Shown in pieces: positions 20,225 to 28,897 of a DNA stretch of 64,000 nucleotides. The DNA lies in assembly GCF_003075035.1 (NCBI RefSeq), contig NZ_QCZE01000004.1, positions 1 to 64,000 of the forward strand, written 5' to 3'. Position numbers and translations under genes: made by a program. Position 1 is the stretch's first letter. Every line of letters starts with the position of its first letter. This DNA comes from Zobellella maritima (GTDB taxonomy: Bacteria; Pseudomonadota; Gammaproteobacteria; Enterobacterales; Aeromonadaceae). The notes beneath the pieces were generated by a model that did not search any database, was not told the origin of the DNA, and was given only the letters and a program-made list of their open reading frames with translations.

Positions 20225-20938
20225 TTAGCTCACTGCTTTCCGAGTAGTGTCAAGTTCCGGCTGTATCTCATAGAGATGGTCGGCCACCTGTTCGCGCACA
20301 TCCTCGTCATGGAAGATGCCGACAATGGCCGCGCCCCGCGCCTTGGCCTCCCGGATAAGCTCAACCACCACGGCGCGGTTGGTCGCGTCCAGGGAGGCGG
20401 TCGGCTCGTCGAGCAGCAGTATCGGATAATTGGCGATAAAGCCCCGGGCGATATTCACCCGCTGCTGCTCGCCACCGGAAAAGGTCGCCGGCGCCAGCTG
20501 CCACAGGTGCTCCGGCACATTGAGCCGGGTCAGCAACACTTCGGCCCGAGCCCGGGCCTCGGGCCGTCCCCCGCCCTGCTCAATCATCGGCTGCATCACC
20601 ACTTCCAGAGCACTGATTCGGGGGATCACCCGCAAGAACTGGCTAACCCAGCCGATGGTATGGCGGCGTACATTGACCAGGGTGCGCGGCGGCGCCTGGG
20701 TCATGTCCAGCCACCGGCCCTGATGCTGCACCTCGATCCGGCCGCTGTCGGTCAGGTAGTTGCCATAGAGGGTACGCAACAGGGTCGACTTGCCGGTACC
20801 GGACCGGCCATTCAGCACCACACATTCCCCCTGTTTGACGGCGAAGGATGCGCCGGACAACACCGGCAGCCGGATGCCATTCTGGTTGTGCAAGACGAAG
20901 GTCTTGCGTACGTTCGAAACTTTCAATGCGCAGGTCAT
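20225..20938 (-). CDS. phnL: C-P lyase ABC-type subunit PhnL
   Basis: 237 aa ABC ATPase. Walker A is [10 protein letters not shown], the signature [14 protein letters not shown] and Walker [13 protein letters not shown]. PhnL has no membrane partner; with PhnK it binds the core complex PhnG2H2I2J2. The upstream gap to phnK is 296 bases, unusual within this otherwise tightly packed operon. Confidence 0.94.
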   Translation of the reverse strand: MTCALKVSNVRKTFVLHNQNGIRLPVLSGASFAVKQGECVVLNGRSGTGKSTLLRTLYGNYLTDSGRIEVQHQGRWLDMTQAPPRTLVNVRRHTIGWVSQFLRVIPRISALEVVMQPMIEQGGGRPEARARAEVLLTRLNVPEHLWQLAPATFSGGEQQRVNIARGFIANYPILLLDEPTASLDATNRAVVVELIREAKARGAAIVGIFHDEDVREQVADHLYEIQPELDTTRKAVS

Positions 20939-21234
20939 TGGCGCTCCTAAATTATCAATTTAAATGCCGCAACATATCGGCCGGGAGTCAGGAACAAACG
21001 CAGACTCGCCATAAGTAAGGCCACCTGTGTTTTACGTCTGCTGCGAACATTCACTGGATGTTCGTTCAGCCGTAAAACTTGGTGCAGGCAGCAAGCTGCC
21101 CCATGAGGGCTCCGCTGCGCCACTGTCCGCCATGGATGGCGGAAATGCCGGTACGGCAGGAGCATTTTCCGGCCCTGGCACAGAGGGTCTGCTTATCTAC
21201 TCCTGACGCTGATCCCATCTCCCGCACTGTTCAT
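20939..21234. other. Non-coding gap inside the phn operon
   Basis: The 296 bases between phnK and phnL hold no convincing gene. They contain hairpin-prone pieces, among them GAACATTCACTGGATGTTC (21046-21064) and TCCGCCATGGATGGCGGA (about 21126-21143). A segment CCCCATGAGGGCTCCGC resembles the GGGGCTC repeats seen elsewhere. All other phn junctions are 0 to about 200 bases, mostly 4-base overlaps, so this looks like insertion of a small repeat unit. A second promoter within it cannot be excluded. Confidence 0.55.
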
Positions 21235-22092
21235 TCAGCTTTGCAATACGGAAGACACGAGTAACTGGGTATAGGGGTGCTGGGGGTCGTCCAGTACCTG
21301 ATCGGTGAGTCCGGTTTCTACTACCCGGCTCTGCTTCATCACCATCAGCCGGTGGGCCAGCAGGCGGGCGACCGCCAAATCGTGGGTAACGATGATCACC
21401 GCCAGCCCCAGCTCGGACACCAGCCGGCGCAGCAGATCCAGCAACCGGGCCTGCACCGATACATCCAGCCCGCCGGTGGGCTCATCCATAAAGATCAGTT
21501 TGGGGTGGGTCACCAGGTTGCGGGCGATCTGCAGCCGCTGCTGCATACCGCCGGAGAAAGTCACCGGCATGTCGTCGATACGGTCGGCGGGAATTTCCAC
21601 ATCCTGCAGCCACTGCAGCGCCTGCTCGCGGATGTTGCCGTAATGCCGCTGGCCGACAGCCATCAGCCGCTCGCCGATGTTGCCGCCGGCCGATACCCGC
21701 GGCCGCAGGCCGTCGAGTGGGTGCTGATGTACCACCCCCCAGTCGGTGCGCAGCAGCTGACGCCGCTGACTTTCGGCCATCTGATACAGGCTGACCACCT
21801 GGGCCAACTGACTGTCGGCGTTGCCGCGCAGATACAGCACTTCACCCTCGTCCGGCGCCAGGCGTCCGGAAATCGCCTGCAGCAGGGTACTCTTGCCCGA
21901 GCCGGACTCGCCGACGATGCCCAGCACCTCGCCCGGATACAGATCGAAAGACACCTCGGCAAAGCCCTTGCCCGGGGCATAGAGCTTGGTCAGGTTCTGC
22001 ACCGACAGCAGGGGCTGCTCCTGGATATTAATGGTCATTGCTTGCTGAGCCTCCATAACGTCTCCGGCGCGGGACAACACTTGCTGGTTCAT
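21235..22092 (-). CDS. phnK: C-P lyase ABC-type subunit PhnK
   Basis: 285 aa from ATG 22092, longer at the N-terminus than E. coli PhnK (252). The core QPLLSVQNLTKLYAPGKGF starts near residue 27. Walker A is GESGSGKST, the Q-loop region VVHQHPLDGLRPRVSAGG, the signature FSGGMQQRLQIARN and Walker B LIFMDEPTGGLD. PhnK docks on PhnJ in the core complex. ATG 22092 overlaps the phnJ stop as ATGA. Internal starts at 22053 or 22035 would give the standard length, so the extra 20-odd residues are uncertain. Confidence 0.93.
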   Translation of the reverse strand: MNQQVLSRAGDVMEAQQAMTINIQEQPLLSVQNLTKLYAPGKGFAEVSFDLYPGEVLGIVGESGSGKSTLLQAISGRLAPDEGEVLYLRGNADSQLAQVVSLYQMAESQRRQLLRTDWGVVHQHPLDGLRPRVSAGGNIGERLMAVGQRHYGNIREQALQWLQDVEIPADRIDDMPVTFSGGMQQRLQIARNLVTHPKLIFMDEPTGGLDVSVQARLLDLLRRLVSELGLAVIIVTHDLAVARLLAHRLMVMKQSRVVETGLTDQVLDDPQHPYTQLLVSSVLQS

Positions 22093-22961
22093 GCCTGTTT
22101 CTCCTGCTGCTGGCGGCAATAATCGGTATCGGAGCAAATAAAGACCCGGCTGCCCTGATCGTCGGTCACCACCTCGTCGAGGAAACTGTCGGTGGATCCG
22201 CAGATATCGCAGGGCTCGTCCCATTGCTGAACTTCGAAGGGATGGTCCTCGAAGTCGAGGCTCTGCACCCGGGTATAGGGGGGGATGGCATAGATGCGCT
22301 TTTCCCGACCAGCACCGAACAGCTGCAGCGCCGGCATCATGTCCATCTTGGGGTTGTCGAACTTGGGGATTGGCGAGGGGTCCATGATATAGCGATCATT
22401 GACCCGCACCGGATAGGCATAGGCGGTGGCGATATGGCCATAGCGGGCGATATCTTCGTAGAGCTTGACGTGCATGATGCCGTACTCTTCCAGGGCGTGC
22501 ATCTTGCGAGTCTCGGTTTCCCGCGGTTCGATAAAGCGCAGCGGCTCGGGGATCGGCACCTGATAGACCAGTATCTGGCCTGCCTGCAACGCCGTTTCCG
22601 GAATGCGATGACGGGTCTGGATCAGGGTCGCGTCCGTGGTCACTTCGGTGGTATCAACCTCGGCGACCTGCTGGAAAAAAGCACGGATGGACACCGCATT
22701 GGTGGTGTCGTCTGCACCCTGGTCGATCACCTTGAGGATATCGTCGCGACCGATCACCGCTGCGGTCAACTGCACCCCGCCGGTACCCCAGCCATAGGGC
22801 ATGGGCATTTCCCGGCCGCCGAACGGCACCTGATAGCCGGGGATAGCCACCGCCTTGAGCAGCGCCCGGCGGATCATGCGTTTGGTCTGTTCATCCAGGT
22901 AGGCATAGTTATAGCCGTGATTATTGTTACCGGCCTGGGTTATCGTCTGGCTGCTCATCAT
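22089..22961 (-). CDS. phnJ: Carbon-phosphorus lyase catalytic subunit PhnJ
   Basis: 290 aa, highly similar to E. coli PhnJ (281). This radical SAM enzyme cleaves the C-P bond of ribosyl phosphonates, for example releasing methane from methylphosphonate. The four key Cys are present: Cys251 and Cys254 in EPCDICGS, and Cys276 and Cys282 in ICSDTDYC. Conserved blocks such as VPFGGREMPMPYGWGTGG and PSPIPKFDNPKMDMMPALQL are intact. The ATGA start overlap with phnI and the stop overlap with phnK show tight coupling. Confidence 0.98.
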   Translation of the reverse strand: MMSSQTITQAGNNNHGYNYAYLDEQTKRMIRRALLKAVAIPGYQVPFGGREMPMPYGWGTGGVQLTAAVIGRDDILKVIDQGADDTTNAVSIRAFFQQVAEVDTTEVTTDATLIQTRHRIPETALQAGQILVYQVPIPEPLRFIEPRETETRKMHALEEYGIMHVKLYEDIARYGHIATAYAYPVRVNDRYIMDPSPIPKFDNPKMDMMPALQLFGAGREKRIYAIPPYTRVQSLDFEDHPFEVQQWDEPCDICGSTDSFLDEVVTDDQGSRVFICSDTDYCRQQQEKQA

Positions 22962-24058
22962 GCCTGCTCCCCCGCTTGGCTGGCCTCTGGGCCATGCTCT
23001 TGTTCATATTCCCGGCGCATCTTGCGCAACAGTTCCAGTTCGGCCTGAAAATCCACGTAGTGGGGCAGCTTCAGGTGCGATACAAAGCCGGATGCTTCCA
23101 CGTTATCCGCGTGGGCCAGCACAAATTCCTCGTCCTGGGCCGGCCCGGCCACCTGCTCCTGGTATTCCTCGGCCTGCAGCGCCCGGTCCACCAATGCCAT
23201 CGACATCGCCTTGCGTTCGCCGAAGCCGAAGGTCAGGCCATACCCGCGGGTAAAGGCCGGTTTCTGCTGCTTGCCACCGACAAAGCCGTTGATCATCTGG
23301 CATTCGGTCAGTTCGATATCACCGATCTCGATGGCAAAGCCCAGATCCTCCGGCACCAGCTCCAGGGTCACCTCACCGGAGCGGATCTCGCCGGCAAAGG
23401 GATGATTGCGGCCATAACCGCGCTGGGTCGAATAGCCCAGGGCCAGCAGAAAACCTTCGTCACCGCGGACCAGCTGCTGCAACCGTGCAGAGCGGTCACA
23501 GGGATAGGTCACCGGCGCTATGGTCACATCGGCCGGCGCCTGCCCGTTGTCGGACTCGGCGACCATCAGCTCCAGCTGCTCGAGGATACCCGACACCTGG
23601 GGACAGGCCTGTGGCTCGGCGGCGACCGGCTCGGGCCCCGGGTATTCGCCCTCGGCCAACAGGGCAAAATCCAGCAACCGGTGGGTGTAGTCATAGGTTG
23701 GCCCCAGCACCTGGCCGCCGGGCAGATCCTTGTAGGTCGCCGAGATGCGGCGCGCGATGCGCATGCGGGCGGTGTCGACCGGCTCGGTAACCGCCAGCCG
23801 CGGCAGCGTGGTGCGGTAGGCCCGCAACAGGAAGATTGCCTCGACCAGATCGCCGCCGGCCTGCTTGACCGCCAGCGCCGCCAGCTCCTTGTCGTACACC
23901 CCTCCTTCGGTCATCACCCTGTCCACCGCACCGGCCAGCTGCTCCTCCACCTGGCCCACGCTGATCTCGGGCCGGGCGGTATTGCCGCGACGCTTCTTCG
24001 CTTGCAGCCTGTGCGCTGCGGCAATGGCCTTTTCGCCTCCTTTTACTGCTACATACAT
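22958..24058 (-). CDS. phnI: C-P lyase core subunit PhnI
   Basis: 366 aa. With PhnG, PhnH and PhnL it catalyses the transfer of phosphonate to the C1' of ATP, displacing adenine. The start MYVAVKGGEKAI at 24058 is the invariant family N-terminus, and TQRGYGRNHPFAGEIRSG and AQDEEFVLAHADNVEASGF are intact. It begins two bases after the phnH stop. An ATG at 24112 in the same frame lies within phnH and was rejected. Confidence 0.97.
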   Translation of the reverse strand: MYVAVKGGEKAIAAAHRLQAKKRRGNTARPEISVGQVEEQLAGAVDRVMTEGGVYDKELAALAVKQAGGDLVEAIFLLRAYRTTLPRLAVTEPVDTARMRIARRISATYKDLPGGQVLGPTYDYTHRLLDFALLAEGEYPGPEPVAAEPQACPQVSGILEQLELMVAESDNGQAPADVTIAPVTYPCDRSARLQQLVRGDEGFLLALGYSTQRGYGRNHPFAGEIRSGEVTLELVPEDLGFAIEIGDIELTECQMINGFVGGKQQKPAFTRGYGLTFGFGERKAMSMALVDRALQAEEYQEQVAGPAQDEEFVLAHADNVEASGFVSHLKLPHYVDFQAELELLRKMRREYEQEHGPEASQAGEQA

Positions 24059-24060
24059 GT

Positions 24061-24657
24061 TTACACCTCCACTCGGGTGGAACGCGGAATGGCGACCAGC
24101 TCGCGGCCGCATACCAGCATCAGATCAATACCCAGCGGAAAAGCGACTTCCCGCTCGTTCAGGTAGCGCACCAGCGCTTCCGGCAGTTGCCCGAGCCGGA
24201 CCCGGCGCACCTCCGGAATGCCCGGGCCCGACAGGCTGAGCTCCACCCCCTGCGCCAGGGAGTCGGTCTCGATGAGCAGGGTGGCGCCCTTATCCGGATA
24301 TTCCTCGCAGCCCACCGGCAAGTCCTGCAACAGGGCTTCACAGCAGGCCAAATCGGCCTGAGACAACACCGCAAAGTCGGCGTCCGATGCCCGCTCGACC
24401 AGCGGTGCAGCCACATGGAAGCGCAGGTTGTCGAGTACCGCCTGATCCCGGTTCAGGGTCGGCGACAGCCAGACCCGGGTGCCGCTGTCCGCAAGGGTCA
24501 ACAGGGCCTGCGTGCAGCCGGCGCTCAGGCTGCCGAAATTGCCGGCCCGGTCCAGCTCGACCCGGGTACCCGGCTCGGACATGGCGGTTAGCAATCGCCG
24601 GAAACAGATCTGGCTGTCGTGGGTCGCATTCGCAAATGCCGTGGTGATCATGGTCAT
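24061..24657 (-). CDS. phnH: C-P lyase core subunit PhnH
   Basis: 198 aa (E. coli 194). PhnH is a PLP-transferase-like fold protein that lacks PLP and packs with PhnG and PhnI in the core. Family features include FRRLLTAMSEPG near residue 20 and the C-terminal FPLGIDLMLVCG. The start at 24657 overlaps the phnG stop as ATGA, which favours it over the frame's earlier ATG. Confidence 0.94.
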   Translation of the reverse strand: MTMITTAFANATHDSQICFRRLLTAMSEPGTRVELDRAGNFGSLSAGCTQALLTLADSGTRVWLSPTLNRDQAVLDNLRFHVAAPLVERASDADFAVLSQADLACCEALLQDLPVGCEEYPDKGATLLIETDSLAQGVELSLSGPGIPEVRRVRLGQLPEALVRYLNEREVAFPLGIDLMLVCGRELVAIPRSTRVEV

Positions 24658-25100
24658 TCGTCTTCTCCCCGTACCATGGTAAAAAAGTCCACCTTGCTGG
24701 CCGCCACTTCCCGGCGGTAGCATTCTTCCTGCTCCGCCTTGATGGCGGCCAGTGGCGTAATCAGCTCCTTGTTCAACACCTCATAACAGTTCTTGGTCTG
24801 CATCAGGGCATCGATCAGCGCCGCCAGTTCCGCATGGGGCTTATTGCGGCCACGCAGGTAGCTGTAGCCCAGCTCACCGCCGGCCAGCTTGACCACGGCC
24901 CGGGTGATGGTGACATCGCCGAGATTGAAGGGCCGGCCGGTGGCGCCCATCCGCGCCCTGACCTGGGCCAGGCCGATTTCCGGCGCCCGGATCAACTGGT
25001 AATCCGGTGCCAATTGCAGGGCCTGCCAGCGGGCCTGCAGATCGAAAAACGATGACCGGGCCAGTACCGACATCCATTGCTTGCGTTGTGGTGTATTCAT
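24654..25100 (-). CDS. phnG: C-P lyase core subunit PhnG
   Basis: 148 aa (E. coli 150), part of the PhnGHI nucleosidase-type step and a symmetrical part of the core complex. The recognisable blocks are RKQWMSVLARS at the start, LGDVTITRAVV and ELGYSYLRGRNKPHAEL. It starts immediately after the phnF stop (TGA then ATG), so it is translated in coupled fashion. Confidence 0.94.
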   Translation of the reverse strand: MNTPQRKQWMSVLARSSFFDLQARWQALQLAPDYQLIRAPEIGLAQVRARMGATGRPFNLGDVTITRAVVKLAGGELGYSYLRGRNKPHAELAALIDALMQTKNCYEVLNKELITPLAAIKAEQEECYRREVAASKVDFFTMVRGEDE

Positions 25101-25796
25101 TCAGTGCTCCACGACATATTCAATTAAATCGGAACGGGACGAGCTCTCGGAGAATTCCGCCACCTGCTCCGTATCCTTGATCTGGTTCTTGGTCTTTATT
25201 CGCATCACGGGGACCGACTTGTTTATTTGCAACAGGCGACACTCTTCATTTGATGGTGCCCTGGCACTTAACCTTGTCGACTTTCTTTTCAAATCCACAT
25301 CGAGTGTTTGCTTTAAAAACGTGTGCAGCGATCCCTGCTGAAAATGCTTTAGTACCGGCCACCATTCCGGATTACTCAAATAATGATTAATCACACAGCG
25401 AGGAATACTTTCCGTTTTCCGCAAGGTTTGTATGTGAATAATCTTCTGCTCTTGCTCAACCCCCAATTCCTCAGCCAGCCGGGCGGACACGGCTATCAGC
25501 CGGGACTTGATCACCTGGCTGCTGGGCAAGGAGCCCTGCTCCAGCAGATTGCCGGTGAAATGGGCGCCATCATGCAGTTTGTAGATATGCGGCTGACGCA
25601 ACACCATGTTGCCCTTGCCCTGATGACGCTGTATCAGACCATTGGCCACCAGCTCATCGATAGCCCGTCGCACCGTGTGACGATTGACCTGGAAGCGTTC
25701 GGCCAGCTGCATTTCCGGCGGTAAATAGTCACCTGGTTTGAAATACTGCTTGATATCCGTTTCCAGTTGCCGACTGATATCCTGATATACCCGCAT
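25101..25796 (-). CDS. phnF: GntR/HutC-family regulator PhnF
   Basis: 231 aa. Residues of about 3-70 form the GntR winged helix (PPEMQLAERFQVNRHTVRRA), followed by a HutC-type UTRA ligand domain. In the best-studied cases PhnF represses phosphonate uptake genes. Two candidate operators of HutC type (TTGTCTAGACAA at 25864 and TTGTATAGACAA at 28745) lie before phnF and before phnC. Start 25796 is chosen because AGAGGA lies six bases upstream; ATG 25802 abuts that site. The region is AT-richer than the neighbouring phn genes. Confidence 0.9.
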   Translation of the reverse strand: MRVYQDISRQLETDIKQYFKPGDYLPPEMQLAERFQVNRHTVRRAIDELVANGLIQRHQGKGNMVLRQPHIYKLHDGAHFTGNLLEQGSLPSSQVIKSRLIAVSARLAEELGVEQEQKIIHIQTLRKTESIPRCVINHYLSNPEWWPVLKHFQQGSLHTFLKQTLDVDLKRKSTRLSARAPSNEECRLLQINKSVPVMRIKTKNQIKDTEQVAEFSESSSRSDLIEYVVEH

Positions 25797-25863
25797 GTCC
25801 ATTCCTCTGACTTTTTTCGCTGATTAATTGAATGGCATTGGAACCAATTAATTTATGCGCTTG

Positions 25864-25875
25864 TTGTCTAGACAA
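25864..25875. promoter_or_regulatory. Candidate PhnF operator upstream of phnF
   Basis: TTGTCTAGACAA is a perfect 12-bp palindrome 68 bases upstream of the phnF start, in the phnE-phnF gap. It resembles HutC/NagR-type sites such as TGGTATAGACCA and differs by one base from the palindrome upstream of phnC. It suggests an internal, autoregulated promoter for phnF and the genes after it. Confidence 0.6.
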
Positions 25876-25890
25876 GTTCTATTAAATAAA

Positions 25891-26682
25891 TCAGATATAT
25901 TTCTTGCGAATAAACTGCGAGGCAAAGTCGAGCAGACTCACTGTCACTATCACCACCAGCATGATGGCCGCCGTCTGCTCAAACTGGAAACTGCGGATGG
26001 CTTCCCACAGCAGCACCCCGACACCGCCGGCTCCCACCATGCCGACGACCGTGGCGGAGCGGACATTGGACTCGAAGCGGTAGAGCGAATAGGAAATCCA
26101 CAGGGGGATGACCTGAGGCAACACACCGTAGAGAATTTCCTCCAGCTTGCTGGCCCCGGTGGCCCTTACCCCCTCGATGGGGCCCGGCTCTATGGCTTCA
26201 ACCGCCTCGGAAAACAGCTTGGACAGCACACCCGTGGTATGCACGAACAGCGCCAGCACCCCGGCAAAGGGTCCCAGGCCGACCGCCACCACAAACAGCA
26301 TGGCAAACACCATCTCGTTGATGGCCCGGGCCGCATCCATCAGCCGGCGCATCGGCTGGCATACCCACTGGGGAAACAGGTTTTCGGCGCACAGCAGGCC
26401 GAACGGAATCGACAATACTATCGCCAGCAGGGTACCCCACAAGGCAACCTGCAGGGTGACCAGGGTCTCTTTCAAGTAAAGCTGCCAGTGGGTAAAGTCG
26501 GGCGGGAAAAAGTCCGCGGCCAACTCAGCCATGTTGTCGGCATCCTGCACCAGCACCATGGGATTCATTTCCGCGCCCTGCCAGGCCCAGGCCAGCACCA
26601 GGGCCAGCAGCAGCCACTTGAACGATTGTCCCAGACGCAGGCCAGGGCGGGGGGGCGTCACTATGTCAGTATTCATCTTCAC
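25891..26682 (-). CDS. phnE: Phosphonate ABC transporter permease PhnE
   Basis: 263 aa inner-membrane protein with about six TM segments, of the binding-protein-dependent permease type. The EAA-like loop is near [21 protein letters not shown]. coli K-12 carries a frameshifted phnE; here the frame is intact. It imports phosphonates with PhnC and PhnD. It is separated from phnD by a strong 11-bp hairpin. Confidence 0.93.
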   Translation of the reverse strand: MKMNTDIVTPPRPGLRLGQSFKWLLLALVLAWAWQGAEMNPMVLVQDADNMAELAADFFPPDFTHWQLYLKETLVTLQVALWGTLLAIVLSIPFGLLCAENLFPQWVCQPMRRLMDAARAINEMVFAMLFVVAVGLGPFAGVLALFVHTTGVLSKLFSEAVEAIEPGPIEGVRATGASKLEEILYGVLPQVIPLWISYSLYRFESNVRSATVVGMVGAGGVGVLLWEAIRSFQFEQTAAIMLVVIVTVSLLDFASQFIRKKYI

Positions 26683-26695
26683 AGTCTCCGATAAA

Positions 26696-26726
26696 CGTGA
26701 GGGGCCAATACCGCCGGCCCCTCACG
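26696..26726 (-). other. Intercistronic hairpin between phnD and phnE
   Basis: CGTGAGGGGCC (26696-26706) and GGCCCCTCACG (26716-26726) make an 11-bp perfect stem with a 9-base loop in the 47-base phnD-phnE gap. On the minus strand only a short TTTAT follows. Such structures after binding-protein genes often protect the upstream message or attenuate the downstream one, so PhnD may be made in excess of PhnE. Confidence 0.65.
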
Positions 26727-26729
26727 GTA

Positions 26730-27719
26730 TTAGTTGGTCATCGCCGACAGGGCGGACATCTGACGGTTCAACGCCGCCAGCTGCACCTTCACCCGGGCGA
26801 TATCACCGGCGTCTGCCTGGTTGCTTTCCAGCTCTTTCAGATCCTTGAACAGCTGCAGCTGTCGAATGGGCAGCAGCTGCAGATCGCTGGAGGGCTTGAA
26901 GGAGGCCCACTGCAGCGCGGCCAGGATGTCCTGCTGTTGCGGATCACCGGAGCGGCCATAGTCCATAAAGAAACCGTAGACCGCCTGCTTGGTGGCTTCC
27001 GGCAGGTTTTTGCGCCAGACGATGGGATCGGCCGGGATTAAGGGAGATTTCCACAACACCTTGATGTTCTTTACCTTTTCCGGGCTGTGCTGGGCAAAGC
27101 GTTCCAGGCTTTCGGTATTGTTGGTCGCCACGTCCACCTGCTTGTTCAGCACCGCGAACACATTGACCTCGTGGCTGGAGTTGAGGGTGCGCTTGAATTC
27201 CTGGGGGGATACCTGGTTCTGGGCAAACACATAATAGGAAGGCACCAGGAAGCCGGAGGTAGAGTTGGGGTCGCCGTTGCCGAACACCAGCTCCTTACGC
27301 TGTGCCAGCACATCCTCAACGGTGTTGAGCGGGCTGTCCTGGTGGGCGATCAACAGGCTCCAGTAACCGGGCTGGCCGTCGGCGCGGACCGTCTGGGCAA
27401 AGATTTCACCGCCTGCCCGGTCTACCGCCTCCATCGCCGATTTGTTGCCCAGCCAGGCGATATCGACCTTGTCGAAACGCATCCCCTGGATGATGCCGGC
27501 GTAATCCGGGGCGAAGAAGGCTTCCACTTCCACGCCCAGCTGCTTTTCCATATCGGCCAGGAAGGGCTCCCAGCTCTGTTTGAGATTTTGCTGGGATTCG
27601 GTGGAGATAATGCCGAAATTGATGGTCGACAGGGGGGCATCGTCCGCCAGAACCGGCGTCGACACTGCGGCGGCCAGCAGGGTCGCGCCACCCACGAGTT
27701 TTTTCAATGCATGCATCAT
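26730..27719 (-). CDS. phnD: Phosphonate-binding periplasmic protein PhnD
   Basis: 329 aa with a Sec signal peptide (residues 1 to about 26, ending PVLA-DD). The mature part matches PhnD: INFGIISTESQQNLKQSWEP, APDYAGIIQGMRFDKVDIAW, FGNGDPNSTSGFLVPSYYV and SPLIPADPIVWRKNLPE. It captures 2-aminoethylphosphonate and alkylphosphonates. ATG 27719 overlaps the phnC stop by four bases (ATGA). The much longer open frame upstream lies inside phnC and is not used. Confidence 0.96.
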   Translation of the reverse strand: MMHALKKLVGGATLLAAAVSTPVLADDAPLSTINFGIISTESQQNLKQSWEPFLADMEKQLGVEVEAFFAPDYAGIIQGMRFDKVDIAWLGNKSAMEAVDRAGGEIFAQTVRADGQPGYWSLLIAHQDSPLNTVEDVLAQRKELVFGNGDPNSTSGFLVPSYYVFAQNQVSPQEFKRTLNSSHEVNVFAVLNKQVDVATNNTESLERFAQHSPEKVKNIKVLWKSPLIPADPIVWRKNLPEATKQAVYGFFMDYGRSGDPQQQDILAALQWASFKPSSDLQLLPIRQLQLFKDLKELESNQADAGDIARVKVQLAALNRQMSALSAMTN

Positions 27720-28573
27720 GACAGTTGTCCTTGAATTGAACCGGATACGAAGGAAGGTGTAGCCAGCAGCGGTTTGCTTGCAGGCCCTGAAACAGTCGGT
27801 GTGGTCTTCGTCGAAGGTGACTTGGTATAGAGTGCCGCCAGTGCCTGCTCGGTAATGGCGCCGGAGGCCCCCTGATAGAAGATTTCCCCTTCCCGCAGGG
27901 CGACCAGCTGCTGGCAGTACTTGAGTGCGTAGTCGACCTGATGCAGGGTCACCACCACGGGGATGCCTTCCTGCTGGTTGATATCCCTGAGCAGCTCCAT
28001 CACGGTGCGCGCCGATTCGGGATCGAGCGAGGCGATGGGTTCGTCGGCAAAAATAATGCTCGCCTTCTGCATCAGCGAGCGGGCGATGGCCACCCGTTGC
28101 TGCTGACCGCCGGACAGGGTAGAAACCCGCTGTTCGGCAAAAGCCGCCATGCCGACCCGCTCCAACGCGGCCATCGCCTGTAGTCGCTGGGCCTGGGTAA
28201 AGCATCCGGTCAGGGTCCGCCACTTGGCGGTGACGCCCAGGGCGCCGATCAACACATTGGTCAGTACGCTCAAGCGGTTGACCAAATTGAATTGCTGGAA
28301 GATATAGCCGGCCTGAGCCCGGCAGCGGCGCACCTGCGGCGACGCCTTGCCCCGGGATTGCACCAGCTGACCCATAACCCGTATTTCGGTCGTTGCCTGA
28401 TGATCGGAAAACACCAACCCGCTCAGGTGACGCAGCAGGGTGGACTTGCCCGAGCCGGACGGACCCAGCAGCGCAGTCATTCCCGAATGGGAAATATCCA
28501 GGCTGACCTCTTTCAGCGCCTTCTTGTTATCAAAGGTCTTGCTCAGACTCTTGACTTCAATGATCTTGTTCAT
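27716..28573 (-). CDS. phnC: Phosphonate ABC transporter ATPase PhnC
   Basis: 285 aa. Walker A is GPSGSGKST, the signature LSGGQQQRVAIARSLM and Walker B IIFADEPIASLDPE. E. coli PhnC is 262 aa; the extra length is a Ser/Thr/Pro-rich C-terminal tail of about 30 residues (after ALAALYTKSP) without obvious function. Start 28573 has GTGAGG upstream; an ATG at 28606 is possible but poorly spaced. First gene of the phn operon, about 50 bases downstream of a Pho-box-like site. Confidence 0.95.
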   Translation of the reverse strand: MNKIIEVKSLSKTFDNKKALKEVSLDISHSGMTALLGPSGSGKSTLLRHLSGLVFSDHQATTEIRVMGQLVQSRGKASPQVRRCRAQAGYIFQQFNLVNRLSVLTNVLIGALGVTAKWRTLTGCFTQAQRLQAMAALERVGMAAFAEQRVSTLSGGQQQRVAIARSLMQKASIIFADEPIASLDPESARTVMELLRDINQQEGIPVVVTLHQVDYALKYCQQLVALREGEIFYQGASGAITEQALAALYTKSPSTKTTPTVSGPASKPLLATPSFVSGSIQGQLS

Positions 28574-28620
28574 TGCCAGCAGCCTCACGTTAGATTCGTG
28601 AGCCATCCTGCTGGCAGCAG

Positions 28621-28638
28621 ATGACAGTTTTATTGAGA
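28621..28638 (-). promoter_or_regulatory. Candidate Pho box upstream of phnC
   Basis: The minus strand reads TCTCAATAAAACTGTCAT. The second half (AAAACTGTCAT) is a perfect match to the PhoB consensus repeat; the first half matches poorly, giving 13 of 18 overall. It lies about 48 bases before the phnC start, where a PhoB-replaced -35 would be expected. Phosphate-starvation control of phn is known in E. coli; here it is inferred. Confidence 0.5.
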
Positions 28639-28744
28639 AACTGTGTCAGCCAGATGTACGACGAGTACTGTTGCAGTATCAGATCTATCTGTAAGCTGTT
28701 GTTAATAAGGTAGTTAAAGGCACCTACGAGCCAGAGACAACAAC

Positions 28745-28756
28745 TTGTATAGACAA
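28745..28756. promoter_or_regulatory. Candidate PhnF operator upstream of phnC
   Basis: TTGTATAGACAA, extended to CTTGTATAGACAAG at 28744-28757, lies 172 bases upstream of the phnC start. It is one base different from the palindrome upstream of phnF. The centre TATAGAC is typical of HutC-subfamily GntR sites. The rest of the 324-base gap 28574-28897 shows no gene. Confidence 0.6.
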
Positions 28757-28897
28757 GACTTTCAAGAAAGCTTCATCTTTCAGTGATGGCTCCTGAGGCT
28801 GCCACATCCTGAACTGAGGCAAGGTGCCGGTAACCAGACCTGCTGTACCATGGAAGGTGGATCGCGCGTCGGTGCGCGGCTTTACCTCTGAGCGCAG

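Noticed and set aside
26730-28223. Long 497-codon version of phnD
   Set aside because: Its N-terminal 168 codons lie inside phnC in another frame; the signal peptide and ATGA overlap place the true start at 27719.
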